IMG/VR virus record: IMGVR_UViG_3300034010_000071
Location: 1-29,124 of that record
DNA length: 29,124 nt
Direction: 5' to 3' (one strand)
Source of the DNA: a virus
Part shown: one piece after another, positions 14,167 through 21,342 of the stretch
How the letters are laid out: every line of letters starts with the position of its first letter
Numbering within the stretch: the stretch's first letter is position 1
Made by a program: the position numbers and the translations under genes
The notes under the pieces: generated by a model
What the model was told of the DNA's origin: nothing
Seen by the model: the letters and a program-made list of their open reading frames with translations, nothing else
Databases searched by the model: none

Positions 14167-14469
14167 ATGAAAACAATTAAATTAACACAAGAGCAGTATA
14201 ATAGAAGCCTAAAAGCTAAAGGAATGAATCACTTATGGATTTATTCTAAAAACGATACCACTCAACGTACTCATAACAATAGTATATTTTTAACAAAAAC
14301 AATCGGAGAACCTTTTGCTTGTTTGGTAGTTGAATATGATGGATGGTTTTCCGATAATGATATTGAAAAAGTATTTGGTAAAGGTGTTTTTTATGATGGC
14401 GCAGTAAGTCCTGATGATAAAGAAAATATGAATGTACCCGTTTACTACGTTAAAGGATTGGTTAAGTAA
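14167..14469 (+). CDS. Early protein behind its own promoter, unknown function
   Basis: 100 residues from ATG 14167. The frame is open to 14140, but that would begin within the -7 promoter element, so the later ATG in the shared leader is chosen. The sequence (MKTIKLTQEQYNRSLKAKGM, later PFACLVVEYDGWFSDNDIEK) has no motif I recognise. Codon use is more AT-rich than in the flanking nuclease genes. Having a dedicated strong promoter suggests early expression in quantity. Confidence 0.75.
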   Translation: MKTIKLTQEQYNRSLKAKGMNHLWIYSKNDTTQRTHNNSIFLTKTIGEPFACLVVEYDGWFSDNDIEKVFGKGVFYDGAVSPDDKENMNVPVYYVKGLVK

Positions 14470-14482
14470 TTAAAAACAAGGG

Positions 14483-14501
14483 GTGCGACTTGGTAACGCA
14501 C
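14483..14501 (+). other. Hairpin in the leader of the ERF gene
   Basis: GTGCG (14483-14487) pairs with CGCAC (14497-14501) around a nine-base loop, 18 bases before the ERF start. TTAATTTTTA follows. It may be a weak terminator for the upstream gene or a structure that protects the downstream message. Confidence 0.5.
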
Positions 14502-14518
14502 GTTAATTTTTATACGCT

Positions 14519-15046
14519 ATGAAACATTTATTCAAATCGTTGGCAGCCTTCCAACAAGAAGTCCCCGTAATTCACAAGGGAACGCAAGGCTTCGGGTATT
14601 CTTATGCTGATTTACCCGCTATCTTTGAGAAGATTAACCCACTTTTAGCTAAACACGGATTAGGATTTACGCAGTTGCTAAATTCTAAAGAAGGTGAAAA
14701 CTATTTAGTTACCGTACTTTTTCACGTTGAAAGTGGGGAATCAATAGAAAGCACTACCCTAATTCCGCAAGTAGAACTTAAAGGTATGAACTCTTACCAA
14801 TCCTTCGGGAGCGGTTGTACTTATTTTCGTCGTTACTGCTTATCTTCTATTTGTGGGTTAGTTACGGACAAAGATACCGACGCTTCGGGCGAACAAGTAA
14901 AGCACGAACCGAAGAAACCAAGCATTGACCAAAAGCGTTTAGGTAAGGCTTTAGAAGCTATCGCAGGGGGTAAGTACACTAAAGAAGAATTACTATCTAA
15001 CTTTACTTTAACAGATTCACAATTAACACTAATCGAAAACGTTTGA
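14519..15046 (+). CDS. erf: ERF-family single-strand annealing protein
   Basis: 175 residues. GYSYADLPAIFEKINPLLAKHG (split as GYSYADLPAIF and EKINPLLAKHG) and SYQSFGSGCTYFRRYCLSSI followed by GLVTDKDTDA are the hallmark blocks of ERF single-strand annealing proteins: the Y-x-Y-A-D-L start, the G-S-x-x-T-Y-x-x-R-Y motif and the D-D/T-A end. It would anneal complementary strands produced by the exonuclease encoded next. The start lies in an ACGCTATGAAA context like those at 8517 and 14167. Confidence 0.92.
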   Translation: MKHLFKSLAAFQQEVPVIHKGTQGFGYSYADLPAIFEKINPLLAKHGLGFTQLLNSKEGENYLVTVLFHVESGESIESTTLIPQVELKGMNSYQSFGSGCTYFRRYCLSSICGLVTDKDTDASGEQVKHEPKKPSIDQKRLGKALEAIAGGKYTKEELLSNFTLTDSQLTLIENV

Positions 15047-15069
15047 AGTTCTAATCTAATAAAACTGCT

Positions 15070-15741
15070 ATGAAAATAAGATGCTCAGCAATAGGAAAAA
15101 TAATGACTAACCCCCGAAAGTCGGGGGAAGTCCTTTCGCAAACTGCTAAAACGTACGTTCAAGACCTTGTCTTAGAAGAAAAGTACGGCATAAAAAAAGA
15201 ATTTAGTTCACGTTACACGGATAAAGGAAACGAAGTAGAAGACCTTTCGATAGGGTTGGTTAACGAGGTTCTTAATTATAACTTTATCTACAAGAACGAC
15301 GAATTTTTTGAAAACGATTGGGTTAAAGGAACTCCCGACGTAAACACGGACGAAGTATTAATAGATGTTAAATCTTCTTGGGACGCTTCTACCTTCCCGT
15401 GGTTTGAGACAGAAATACCAAACAAGGATTACTATTTTCAGTTACAAGGTTACTTATGGTTAACGAATAAAACGGAAGCCGTTTTAGCTTATTGCCTAAT
15501 CGACACCCCTTTAGAAATAGTTGAAGACGAAATACGGCGCACCCATTGGAAACTTCACCTAATCGAAGAAAACACGGAAGTACGAAAAGAAGTAGAATCT
15601 AAACACAAGTTCGGGCATATTCCGAAAAACCGAAGGGTTAAATATTGGTTCGTACAAAAAGACGAAGCCGTAATAGAACAAATAAAAGAACGTGTCGAAC
15701 TATGTAGAGAATACTATAACCTATTAATGAAAACCTTATGA
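15070..15741 (+). CDS. RecB/YqaJ-type exonuclease of the PD-(D/E)xK superfamily
   Basis: 223 residues. An N-terminal KIRCSAIGKIM block, then KGNEVED (52-58), the active-site core VKGTPDV (Asp90) and VLIDVKSSWD (Asp99, Lys101), then YYFQLQGYLWL with the Gln-rich QxxxY pattern of RecB-type nucleases. Together with the ERF protein just upstream it forms a two-component recombination system like lambda Exo/Bet. A perfect 7-base hairpin (CCCCCGA/TCGGGGG) lies at 15111-15127 within codons 14-20. The last codons overlap the next gene (ATGA). Confidence 0.88.
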   Translation: MKIRCSAIGKIMTNPRKSGEVLSQTAKTYVQDLVLEEKYGIKKEFSSRYTDKGNEVEDLSIGLVNEVLNYNFIYKNDEFFENDWVKGTPDVNTDEVLIDVKSSWDASTFPWFETEIPNKDYYFQLQGYLWLTNKTEAVLAYCLIDTPLEIVEDEIRRTHWKLHLIEENTEVRKEVESKHKFGHIPKNRRVKYWFVQKDEAVIEQIKERVELCREYYNLLMKTL

Positions 15742-15929
15742 AGCAAAGAGTTATAGAAGTAATCTTAAGTAAATACGAAAAAGCTATTGAAAGTTCGGTT
15801 TATTACAAAGAACGGGTAAATAGACACGAAGACCAACTAAGGAAGTTTAATAAAGAAATTCAACAACTAAAATCCGAAATATATTTTTATAAGGCTAAAA
15901 TTGATGAATTAGAAAAAGAAAACAAATGA
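15738..15929 (+). CDS. Small coiled-coil protein, unknown function
   Basis: 63 residues, nearly all helical with heptad spacing (QLRKFNKEIQQLKSEIYFYK and on), so a coiled coil is likely. Starts and ends by 4-base ATGA overlaps with its neighbours. No function can be assigned. Confidence 0.75.
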   Translation: MKQRVIEVILSKYEKAIESSVYYKERVNRHEDQLRKFNKEIQQLKSEIYFYKAKIDELEKENK

Positions 15930-16141
15930 ACATAACACACGACCAAGAACCAATTAAACACGAAGACACTATTTTAATTTCCGTTATGACTAAATACAAC
16001 GAACGCAGTAAAAGAGGGATACGAAAATACGGAACTAACTTAGACCGCAAAGACGTAGATTTAATAGGGTGGCTTAATCATTTACAGGAGGAACTTATGG
16101 ACGCTACCTTGTATATTGAGAAACTAAAAAACGAGATATGA
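15926..16141 (+). CDS. Small protein resembling nucleotide-pyrophosphohydrolase N-terminal domain
   Basis: 71 residues. The central sequence RGIRKYGTNLDRKDVDLIGW followed by LNHLQEELMDATLYIEKL matches a helical domain found in phage dATP/dGTP pyrophosphohydrolase-like and MazG-like proteins, in which E-E-x-x-D/E residues bind metal. Here EELMDA supplies the acidic set. It is short for a complete enzyme, so it may act as an oligomer or be a regulatory piece. Confidence 0.65.
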   Translation: MNITHDQEPIKHEDTILISVMTKYNERSKRGIRKYGTNLDRKDVDLIGWLNHLQEELMDATLYIEKLKNEI

Positions 16142-16371
16142 AACAAACAGCAGTAGAGTGGTTCTTAAATGAATTCAAAAAACAAGTTTGGTTTGAAGAA
16201 AATTCCGAACTTGATATTTGGATAAATGATTTAATACCAAAAGCGTTAGAAATGGAGAAGGAACAAATGAGAAAGGCAAGTTGCCCATACATTGGAGGAT
16301 GGGAGGAAGGTGAGTTTGAAGATTGGTATAACGAAACGTATAATAAAGATGAAAGCAAAACTAACATTTGA
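16138..16371 (+). CDS. Conserved-looking small phage protein, unknown function
   Basis: 77 residues. MKQTAVEWFLNEF at the start, MEKEQM in the middle and DWYNETYNK near the end are the recurring blocks of a small acidic protein I associate with many Bacteroidota phages. Coupled to the previous gene by ATGA overlap. The last 23 bases overlap the next gene. Confidence 0.75.
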   Translation: MKQTAVEWFLNEFKKQVWFEENSELDIWINDLIPKALEMEKEQMRKASCPYIGGWEEGEFEDWYNETYNKDESKTNI

Positions 16372-16570
16372 CTTACCCGAAGACGAACACGAATTTTACT
16401 GCGCTAACAAAGGCAAAGATATGTTTGTCGTACTTTGGAGAATTGAACAAGAACTCCGTAAGCTATACAAGTACGAAGAACTAAACGAAGACGAATGGAA
16501 TATGGTTGAAAGGCTACGGGATTTTCTAAATGATAGCCTAAATGAAAACGAAATAAACTTAAACAAATAA
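16349..16570 (+). CDS. Small acidic protein MKAKLTFDLPED, unknown function
   Basis: 73 residues from ATG 16349; an upstream in-frame ATG at 16292 lies well inside the previous gene and is less likely. The opening MKAKLTFDLPEDEHEFYCAN and the LWRIEQELRKLYKYEELNED block are familiar from short genes in recombination-replication blocks of Bacteroidota phages. Function unknown. Confidence 0.75.
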   Translation: MKAKLTFDLPEDEHEFYCANKGKDMFVVLWRIEQELRKLYKYEELNEDEWNMVERLRDFLNDSLNENEINLNK

Positions 16571-16575
16571 ATAAA

Positions 16576-16812
16576 ATGGAAACAAAAGTAAACACAGGAG
16601 CGATTTTTAAGAACGACAAAAAGCAAGGTAACCAACCCGACTACCGAGGAAAAGGAAATTTTCACGGATTAGAATTTGATATGTCTTTATGGTTTAAAGA
16701 ATCTTCAAAAGGTACAAAGTATTTTTCTTGTTCATTTAGCGAACCATACGCTAACGAAAAGCCTAAACAAGTTCACACGCAAGTAATTGAAGAAGACGAT
16801 TTACCCTTTTAA
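16576..16812 (+). CDS. Small protein ending in an SSB-like acidic tip
   Basis: 78 residues. The body (GAIFKNDKKQGNQPDYRGKG, then LEFDMSLWFKESSKGTKYFS) looks like a compact beta-rich domain of the kind seen in small phage and plasmid proteins. The last seven residues, EEDDLPF, closely copy the conserved C-terminal tip of bacterial SSB (DDDIPF), which docks repair and replication enzymes. No full OB-fold SSB is seen elsewhere in the window. It may recruit host SSB partners to phage DNA or compete for them, and it lies beside the ERF and exonuclease genes. Confidence 0.75.
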   Translation: METKVNTGAIFKNDKKQGNQPDYRGKGNFHGLEFDMSLWFKESSKGTKYFSCSFSEPYANEKPKQVHTQVIEEDDLPF

Positions 16813-16814
16813 TT

Positions 16815-17021
16815 ATGTTTATAGACGATAATTCATTACGCAAGGGGTTAAAAGAAATTCTCCTTACCAAAACACGAAACCAAGTAGTCAAGGAAATAAA
16901 GTCCAAAGGGTTAAAGATGCACCAATATACAATAGACCGTTTTTTGTCGGGAGCGTTGGTAAGCATAAAAACGTTAAGAACCTTGGACGAATACGTTTAC
17001 AGAGTAAGCAAGGGAATGTAA
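16815..17021 (+). CDS. Small helix-turn-helix-like protein, possible regulator
   Basis: 68 residues, mostly helical. Residues about 22-60 (NQVVKEIKSKGLKMHQYTID, then RFLSGALVSIKTLRTLDEYV) have the spacing of a Cro/Xre-type helix-turn-helix, with a recognition-helix-like YTIDRFL followed by VSIKTLRTLDEY. It is the last gene before an intrinsic terminator and the promoter of the sigma gene, a good place for a regulator. It is not a full repressor and carries no oligomerisation domain. Confidence 0.65.
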   Translation: MFIDDNSLRKGLKEILLTKTRNQVVKEIKSKGLKMHQYTIDRFLSGALVSIKTLRTLDEYVYRVSKGM

Positions 17022-17028
17022 CATTAAG

Positions 17029-17053
17029 CCGACTTTTTTTAGTCGGTTTTTTT
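17029..17053 (+). terminator. Intrinsic terminator after the recombination block
   Basis: CCGACT (17029-17034) pairs with AGTCGG (17041-17046) around six T, then seven T. Ends the early-middle transcription unit immediately before the sigma-gene promoter. Confidence 0.92.
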
Positions 17054-17061
17054 GTTTTTTG

Positions 17062-17090
17062 TTGCGATTAAAAATTAATCATTATATTTG
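17062..17090 (+). promoter_or_regulatory. Bacteroidota-type promoter of the sigma-factor gene
   Basis: TTG at 17062-17064 and TATATTTG at 17083-17090 with an 18-base spacer. Transcription would begin near 17097, leaving only about ten bases before ATG 17107, a nearly leaderless message. Confidence 0.75.
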
Positions 17091-17106
17091 ACTACAAACT
17101 AAACAA

Positions 17107-17637
17107 ATGGAATGGCTTAACATCGTCGCAAAAGACCATAAGGAATGGGTAAAAGTAGTCGAATCTTTCGGTGAAGATTTTTTTGCTGAAGACATTGTAC
17201 AAGAAGCCTACCTACGAATTTACAAGTATTGCCAACCCGAAAATATTATAAAGAATGGTCAAGTTAACAAAGGATTTATGTATTTTACTCTTCGGAATCT
17301 TTACCTTCTTCATTTACGCAGTAATTCACGATTGGAAAAAGTCCCGCTCGAACAAGTCGTAATTAAAGACGAACCAAGCGAAATGGAGAAAGAAGAAGCC
17401 TACTATAAGTTATTAATGAAGGTACAAGACGAAGTGGATTCTTGGCATTGGTACGACCAAAAATTATTCGAAGTGTATAAAGACACGGATTTAAGCATAA
17501 GAGACATAGCCAAAGAAACTACCATATCGAGCAGTTCGATTTTCAACACGTTAAAAAACTGCAAGGCAAAGATAAGAGAAGCCGTTGGCGAAGAATACGA
17601 GGACTACAAAAACACGGATTTTGAATTAATAAAATGA
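17107..17637 (+). CDS. Phage-encoded sigma factor, ECF/sigma-70 type
   Basis: 176 residues. Residues about 25-41 (FFAEDIVQEAYLRIYKY) match sigma region 2, with the D-I-V-Q-E core, and the C-terminal part (YDQKLFEVYKDTDLSIRDIA, then ISSSSIFNTLKNCKAKIREA) matches the region 4 helix-turn-helix. The length equals that of an ECF sigma factor. It would direct host RNA polymerase to phage promoters. Placed just before terminase and the long structural region, it is the best candidate for the late-gene switch. Confidence 0.8.
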   Translation: MEWLNIVAKDHKEWVKVVESFGEDFFAEDIVQEAYLRIYKYCQPENIIKNGQVNKGFMYFTLRNLYLLHLRSNSRLEKVPLEQVVIKDEPSEMEKEEAYYKLLMKVQDEVDSWHWYDQKLFEVYKDTDLSIRDIAKETTISSSSIFNTLKNCKAKIREAVGEEYEDYKNTDFELIK

Positions 17638-17849
17638 AAGCAAAACGAAGGGTATTAACTGAAATGATAAAAAAAACGGGTTGGAGTTCCCAAGCCCTGC
17701 GAGAAATAAAAGTAAAGTTTTGGTTGTCGAAAGAATATACGATTTACCCAAAAGAACACCACGGGTTAGAAGTAATTAAAACCGAAACACTAACCGACGG
17801 CACAATAATATTAGGAACTAAAGAACAAGTATTAACATATAAACAATAA
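17634..17849 (+). CDS. Small basic protein, unknown function
   Basis: 71 residues. The N-terminal half is basic and could be helix-turn-helix-like (VLTEMIKKTGWSSQALREIK), and the rest looks beta-rich (GLEVIKTETLTDGTIILGTK). Coupled by ATGA overlap to the sigma gene, so possibly expressed with it. No family recognised. Confidence 0.7.
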   Translation: MKAKRRVLTEMIKKTGWSSQALREIKVKFWLSKEYTIYPKEHHGLEVIKTETLTDGTIILGTKEQVLTYKQ

Positions 17850-17852
17850 ATT

Positions 17853-18257
17853 ATGGCACGAAAAAAGAAACAAGCCGAAGGATTAGGCGACACCGTAGAA
17901 CAAATTTTAGAAGCTACGGGAGTAGCAAAAGTTGCTAAATGGATATTAGGAGAAGACTGCGGGTGCGAAGAACGTAAACAAAAGTTAAACGAACTTTGGC
18001 GATACAAGAAACCTGAATGCCTAACGGAAGACGAATACAACTTTTTGGACAAATTCTACAACCGTCAAAGAAGTAGCGTTAGCCCAAGCGAACAAAGAGA
18101 AATCTTAAAAATATACAATAGGGTTCTACACGAAAAACAACAACCTACCCAATGTGGTTCTTGTCTCCGTGAAATCGTTAATAAATTGAATACACTTTAC
18201 GCAGTTTACAAAGAAGAAAAAGATGCCGATACCGAATCCAACACCGAAGGAGAATAA
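17853..18257 (+). CDS. Cys-containing protein conserved in this phage type, unknown function
   Basis: 134 residues. GLGDTVEQILEATGVAKVAK and then GEDCGCEERKQKLNEL form an N-terminal block I associate with Bacteroidota phages and prophages. Later come QCGSC and an acidic tail. The CGC and CGSC pairs could together bind a zinc ion. It lies between the sigma gene and terminase, a usual place for this family. Function unknown. Confidence 0.78.
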   Translation: MARKKKQAEGLGDTVEQILEATGVAKVAKWILGEDCGCEERKQKLNELWRYKKPECLTEDEYNFLDKFYNRQRSSVSPSEQREILKIYNRVLHEKQQPTQCGSCLREIVNKLNTLYAVYKEEKDADTESNTEGE

Positions 18258-18270
18258 AAAGGAGTTTGTT

Positions 18271-18399
18271 ATGCGATGTATGTCAGATGACACAATGAAT
18301 AAAGAATTTCCCGACACAGACCAACGTTTAGCGGTTTGTTCGTCTACCTACGAAGAATCTAAACTATCAAAACACGAATCAAAATGGGAAGACCTTTAG
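18271..18399 (+). CDS. 42-residue CMSD...EFPD protein
   Basis: ATG 18271, preceded by AAAAGGAG, one of the few starts with a purine-rich site. The sequence MRCMSDDTMNKEFPDTDQRL then AVC contains a C-M-S-D...E-F-P-D...Q-R-x-A-V-C pattern known from phage proteins in which it can also occur within head genes. It overlaps the terminase small subunit start by 16 bases. Function unknown. Confidence 0.7.
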   Translation: MRCMSDDTMNKEFPDTDQRLAVCSSTYEESKLSKHESKWEDL

Positions 18400-18833
18400 G
18401 AAGCACAAAGATAAACACACCCGAAGAACTTTGGCAATACTTTTTAGACTATGTAGAATACGCCCGAAATTCACCTATGTACAAAGTAGAATACGTAGGT
18501 AAAGAAGGAAGGGAAGAATACAAGCCTTTAAGCGTACCAATAACCTTTGAAGGCTTCGAATGTTATTTAGCTGATAGGGACATAATACAAGACCTTGGAA
18601 GCTATTCGAGTAATCAGAGGGGAAGATACAAGCGTTTTTCTACCATCATAACACGTATAAGAAAAAATTGCTTTGTAAACAACTTCAACGGAGCGGCAGT
18701 AGGATTGTTTAGCCCTAACCTAATTGCACGTAAATTAGGATTAAGCGACAAGAAAGAAATTACAAACGTAGAACAACCATTATTCCCCGATGTTTCAGAA
18801 AACGACGGCGATTCGAAAGATACTGAATCTTAA
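18384..18833 (+). CDS. terS: Terminase small subunit
   Basis: 149 residues. Begins MGRPLGSTKINTPEELWQYF, a GRPxGS start common in small terminases of this group. The C-terminal part contains FNGAAVGLFSPNLIARKLGL, which matches the gp3-like DNA-packaging family. The subunit recognises viral DNA for packaging and hands it to the large subunit. It overlaps the large subunit gene by 44 bases. Confidence 0.85.
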   Translation: MGRPLGSTKINTPEELWQYFLDYVEYARNSPMYKVEYVGKEGREEYKPLSVPITFEGFECYLADRDIIQDLGSYSSNQRGRYKRFSTIITRIRKNCFVNNFNGAAVGLFSPNLIARKLGLSDKKEITNVEQPLFPDVSENDGDSKDTES

Positions 18834-19950
18834 AAAGCGGGTTAAGATTATTCAAGGGGGAACATCGGCGGGTAAGACCTTCGGAATAATTCCCGTGTTA
18901 ATTGACAAGGCAGCCAAGGTAGAAGGGTTAGAAATATCAATAGTCGCGGAAACTATCCCCCATTTAAGGCGTGGTGCGCTACGGGACTTCCTAAAAATAA
19001 TGAAATCAACGGGCAGGTATTTCGAAGAACGTTTTAACCGCTCATTACTTCGTTACGAGTTCGCAAATGGAAGCGTAATAGAATTTTTTTCCGCTGATGA
19101 CTCAAGTAAACTACGGGGTGCGCGAAGGGACATACTATACATAAACGAATGTAACAATATTACCTTTGATGCCTACAACGAATTAGCTATTCGAACACGG
19201 AAGGAAGTTTATTTAGACTTCAACCCCGCCAACGAGTTTTGGGTACACACCGAACTAAAAGACGAATCAGACTCCGACTTTTTAATATTGACTTACAAGG
19301 ATAACGAAGCGTTAGACCAATCAATTATAGACCAAATAGAAAAGAACCGCGACAAAGCCAAGACAAGTTCTTATTGGGCTAATTGGTGGAAGGTATACGG
19401 CGAAGGTCAATTAGGAATGTTAGAAGGTGTTGTATTCTCTAATTGGAAACAAATTGACACTATACCAAAGGAAGCCAAGCTAATTGGATTAGGGTTGGAC
19501 TTCGGTTACACGAACGACCCGACCGCAATAATTGAAATATACAATTACAACGGGCAACGAATAGTAAACGAATTAGTTTACCAAACGGGGTTATTAAATA
19601 GCGACATAGCTAAGTTGCTACCAAAAAACGTAATAGTTTATGCTGATAGTTCCGAACCTAAAAGCATAGATGAAATAAGAAGATACGGAATAACGATTAA
19701 AGGAGTAACAAAGGGTAAGGATTCCATAAACTACGGAATAGACGTAATTCAGCGTAACGAATACCTTGTTACTTCTAATAGCGGTAATTTAATCAAAGAA
19801 TTACGCTCGTACATTTGGGACACGGACAAGCAAGGAAAACGATTAAACAAACCAATCGATTTTAATAACCACGCTATCGATGCGTTTAGATACCACGAAA
19901 TGGAAACGTTAGGGTTAGGTTCATATTACGGGAGTTATGCAGTACGGTAA
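18790..19950 (+). CDS. terL: Terminase large subunit (PBSX/terminase_3 type)
   Basis: 386 residues. ATPase half: Walker A QGGTSAGKT (22-30) and Walker B with catalytic Glu in DILYINECN (about 114-122). Nuclease half: LGLDFGYTNDPTAI, VYADSSEPKSIDEIRRYG and NHAIDAFRY supply the metal-binding acidic residues of the RNase H-like fold. The protein pumps DNA into the prohead and cuts it. All key motifs are intact. The full motif set makes this the most secure call in the window. Confidence 0.96.
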   Translation: MFQKTTAIRKILNLKKRVKIIQGGTSAGKTFGIIPVLIDKAAKVEGLEISIVAETIPHLRRGALRDFLKIMKSTGRYFEERFNRSLLRYEFANGSVIEFFSADDSSKLRGARRDILYINECNNITFDAYNELAIRTRKEVYLDFNPANEFWVHTELKDESDSDFLILTYKDNEALDQSIIDQIEKNRDKAKTSSYWANWWKVYGEGQLGMLEGVVFSNWKQIDTIPKEAKLIGLGLDFGYTNDPTAIIEIYNYNGQRIVNELVYQTGLLNSDIAKLLPKNVIVYADSSEPKSIDEIRRYGITIKGVTKGKDSINYGIDVIQRNEYLVTSNSGNLIKELRSYIWDTDKQGKRLNKPIDFNNHAIDAFRYHEMETLGLGSYYGSYAVR

Positions 19951-20119
19951 TACGAACGACCTTCAAGTAATGATTGCGCGGGTAGAATCGTACATATATG
20001 AACGAACGGGTAAGCAGGTTAAAATAGTATTTAATAATATGGCACGTTTTCCCCAACACTTTGAAATGCTTGTACGAGCGCACGAATTTGTTTTGAATTA
20101 CAAAAACACGAAAAATTAA
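19937..20119 (+). CDS. Small protein after terminase, unknown function
   Basis: 60 residues, overlapping the end of terL by 14 bases. MQYGNTNDLQVMIARVESYI and VKIVFNNMARFPQHFEML suggest a small alpha/beta domain. It has no motif I can name. The position between terminase and tail-assembly genes gives no firm hint. Confidence 0.65.
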   Translation: MQYGNTNDLQVMIARVESYIYERTGKQVKIVFNNMARFPQHFEMLVRAHEFVLNYKNTKN

Positions 20120-20129
20120 TTATAATAAT

Positions 20130-20831
20130 ATGAAGTTAGATATAGTCGTACCAAGTTCAATTAGTGAAATACCATTATGTAACTACCAAGAGTTTTTAAA
20201 GCTACAAGCAACGTCAAACGACGAAGAATTTATAGCACAAAAAATGATTGAAATATTTTGCGGTCTGAAATTACAAGAAGTAGTCAAACTAAAACTAACT
20301 TCTATTAATGAACTAATCGTACACTTTACGGAAATCTTCAAGGCTAAACCAAAGTTTAAACCTACCTTTAAAATAGGCGATATAGAATTTGGATTTATTC
20401 CCGACCTTGAGAATATAACCTTTGGGGAATATGTAGACCTTGAAAACTATTTAAGTAAGTGGGAAGATTTCCACAAAGCAATGGCAGTAATGTACCGACC
20501 AATTACAATTCGTAAAGAAGACAAGTACGAGATTATGGAATACACGGGGGCAGCTGCATTTAGCGAAGGTATGAAGTTCGCGCCTATGGACGTAGCTATT
20601 TCTTCAAGTGTTTTTTTTTGGAGTTTAGGAAGCGAGTTATTAAGCGCTACCCTCGATTATTTGACGAGCGAGATAAAGACGAACGAGAAAGAGTTTCTGA
20701 CTTTAGCGCACGAACTCAGTTTGGCAAAAAGTGGGGGTGGTATTCAAGCATTTACGGACTCGCTAAAGGAGACCTTACAAAATATGACACAGTTACAAAA
20801 TACGGATTATTTAAATGTCTTACCTATCTAA
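20130..20831 (+). CDS. Tail assembly chaperone, unshifted product
   Basis: 233 residues, mostly helical after an N-terminal beta-like part. It lies between terminase and the tail completion genes, well upstream of the tape measure, where lambda-type phages encode gpG/gpGT. A run of nine T (20611-20619) gives the slippery heptamer T-TTT-TTT at 20612-20618 in this frame (codons GTT TTT TTT TGG). Translation without slipping continues another 70 residues (SLGSELLSATLDYL, GGGIQAFTDSLKE). The unshifted and shifted products would share residues 1-163. Confidence 0.72.
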   Translation: MKLDIVVPSSISEIPLCNYQEFLKLQATSNDEEFIAQKMIEIFCGLKLQEVVKLKLTSINELIVHFTEIFKAKPKFKPTFKIGDIEFGFIPDLENITFGEYVDLENYLSKWEDFHKAMAVMYRPITIRKEDKYEIMEYTGAAAFSEGMKFAPMDVAISSSVFFWSLGSELLSATLDYLTSEIKTNEKEFLTLAHELSLAKSGGGIQAFTDSLKETLQNMTQLQNTDYLNVLPI

Positions 20832-20890
20832 CTTTTGAATCGGAGAAAAACGAAATAGAATTAATGGAAATAAAAAAGGCTAAATTATGA
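20618..20890 (+). CDS. Frameshifted C-terminal extension of the tail chaperone (GT-like)
   Basis: An open frame in -1 relation to the chaperone starts exactly at the slippery heptamer and has no good start codon of its own. It encodes 90 residues with QFGKKWGWYSSIYGLAKGDL and LFKCLTYLTFESEKNE, a pattern I associate with a conserved tail-chaperone extension in Bacteroidota phages. A -1 slip after Phe163 would give a 253-residue fusion. About 210 bases (20618-20831) are open in both frames, and both translations look protein-like. Confidence 0.7.
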   Translation: MEFRKRVIKRYPRLFDERDKDERERVSDFSARTQFGKKWGWYSSIYGLAKGDLTKYDTVTKYGLFKCLTYLTFESEKNEIELMEIKKAKL

Positions 20891-21342
20891 CGGGTTACTA
20901 TTCTTTACTTGACACACTTAAAACACACTTCACTAACGACCCCTTGGTTAACACGATAACGCAAGGGTCTATTTTTAACGTGGATTTAGGCAAACAAAAT
21001 ATCTTTCCATTGGTTCACGTTATGGTAAATAATGTAAACTTTAACGACAACGTTATTAGCGCGTCGGTTACTATTCTCGCAATGGATAACGTAAGCCAAC
21101 GCAAGGAAGAACCTACGGGAAAATTTGAAACTTCAGACAACGAAATAGACGTTTTAAATACTCAGTTAGCAATTTTAAACCGATGTTTCGAGATGCTAAA
21201 ACACGGAAACATTTGGGACGATTTGTACCAACTAAACGGCGCACCTAACTGCGAACCATTTATAGAAAGATTCGAAAACTATTTGGCGGGTTGGGCAATG
21301 ACTTTTAACGTGGACTTCCCTAACGAAATGACTATTTGTTAA
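20887..21342 (+). CDS. Tail terminator/completion-like protein
   Basis: 151 residues, starting by ATGA overlap with the frameshifted frame. MTGYYSLLDTLKTHFTNDPL followed by FPLVHVMVNNVNF and a later block with DVLNTQLAILNRCFEML resembles tail-terminator-like proteins in layout (N-terminal helix, beta region, C-terminal helix). Position between chaperone and gp10-like gene supports a tail completion role. The assignment is moderate. Confidence 0.6.
   Translation: MTGYYSLLDTLKTHFTNDPLVNTITQGSIFNVDLGKQNIFPLVHVMVNNVNFNDNVISASVTILAMDNVSQRKEEPTGKFETSDNEIDVLNTQLAILNRCFEMLKHGNIWDDLYQLNGAPNCEPFIERFENYLAGWAMTFNVDFPNEMTIC

Noticed and set aside
15111-15127. Hairpin in the exonuclease gene as a terminator
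   Set aside because: It has no T run and lies within a clear coding sequence.
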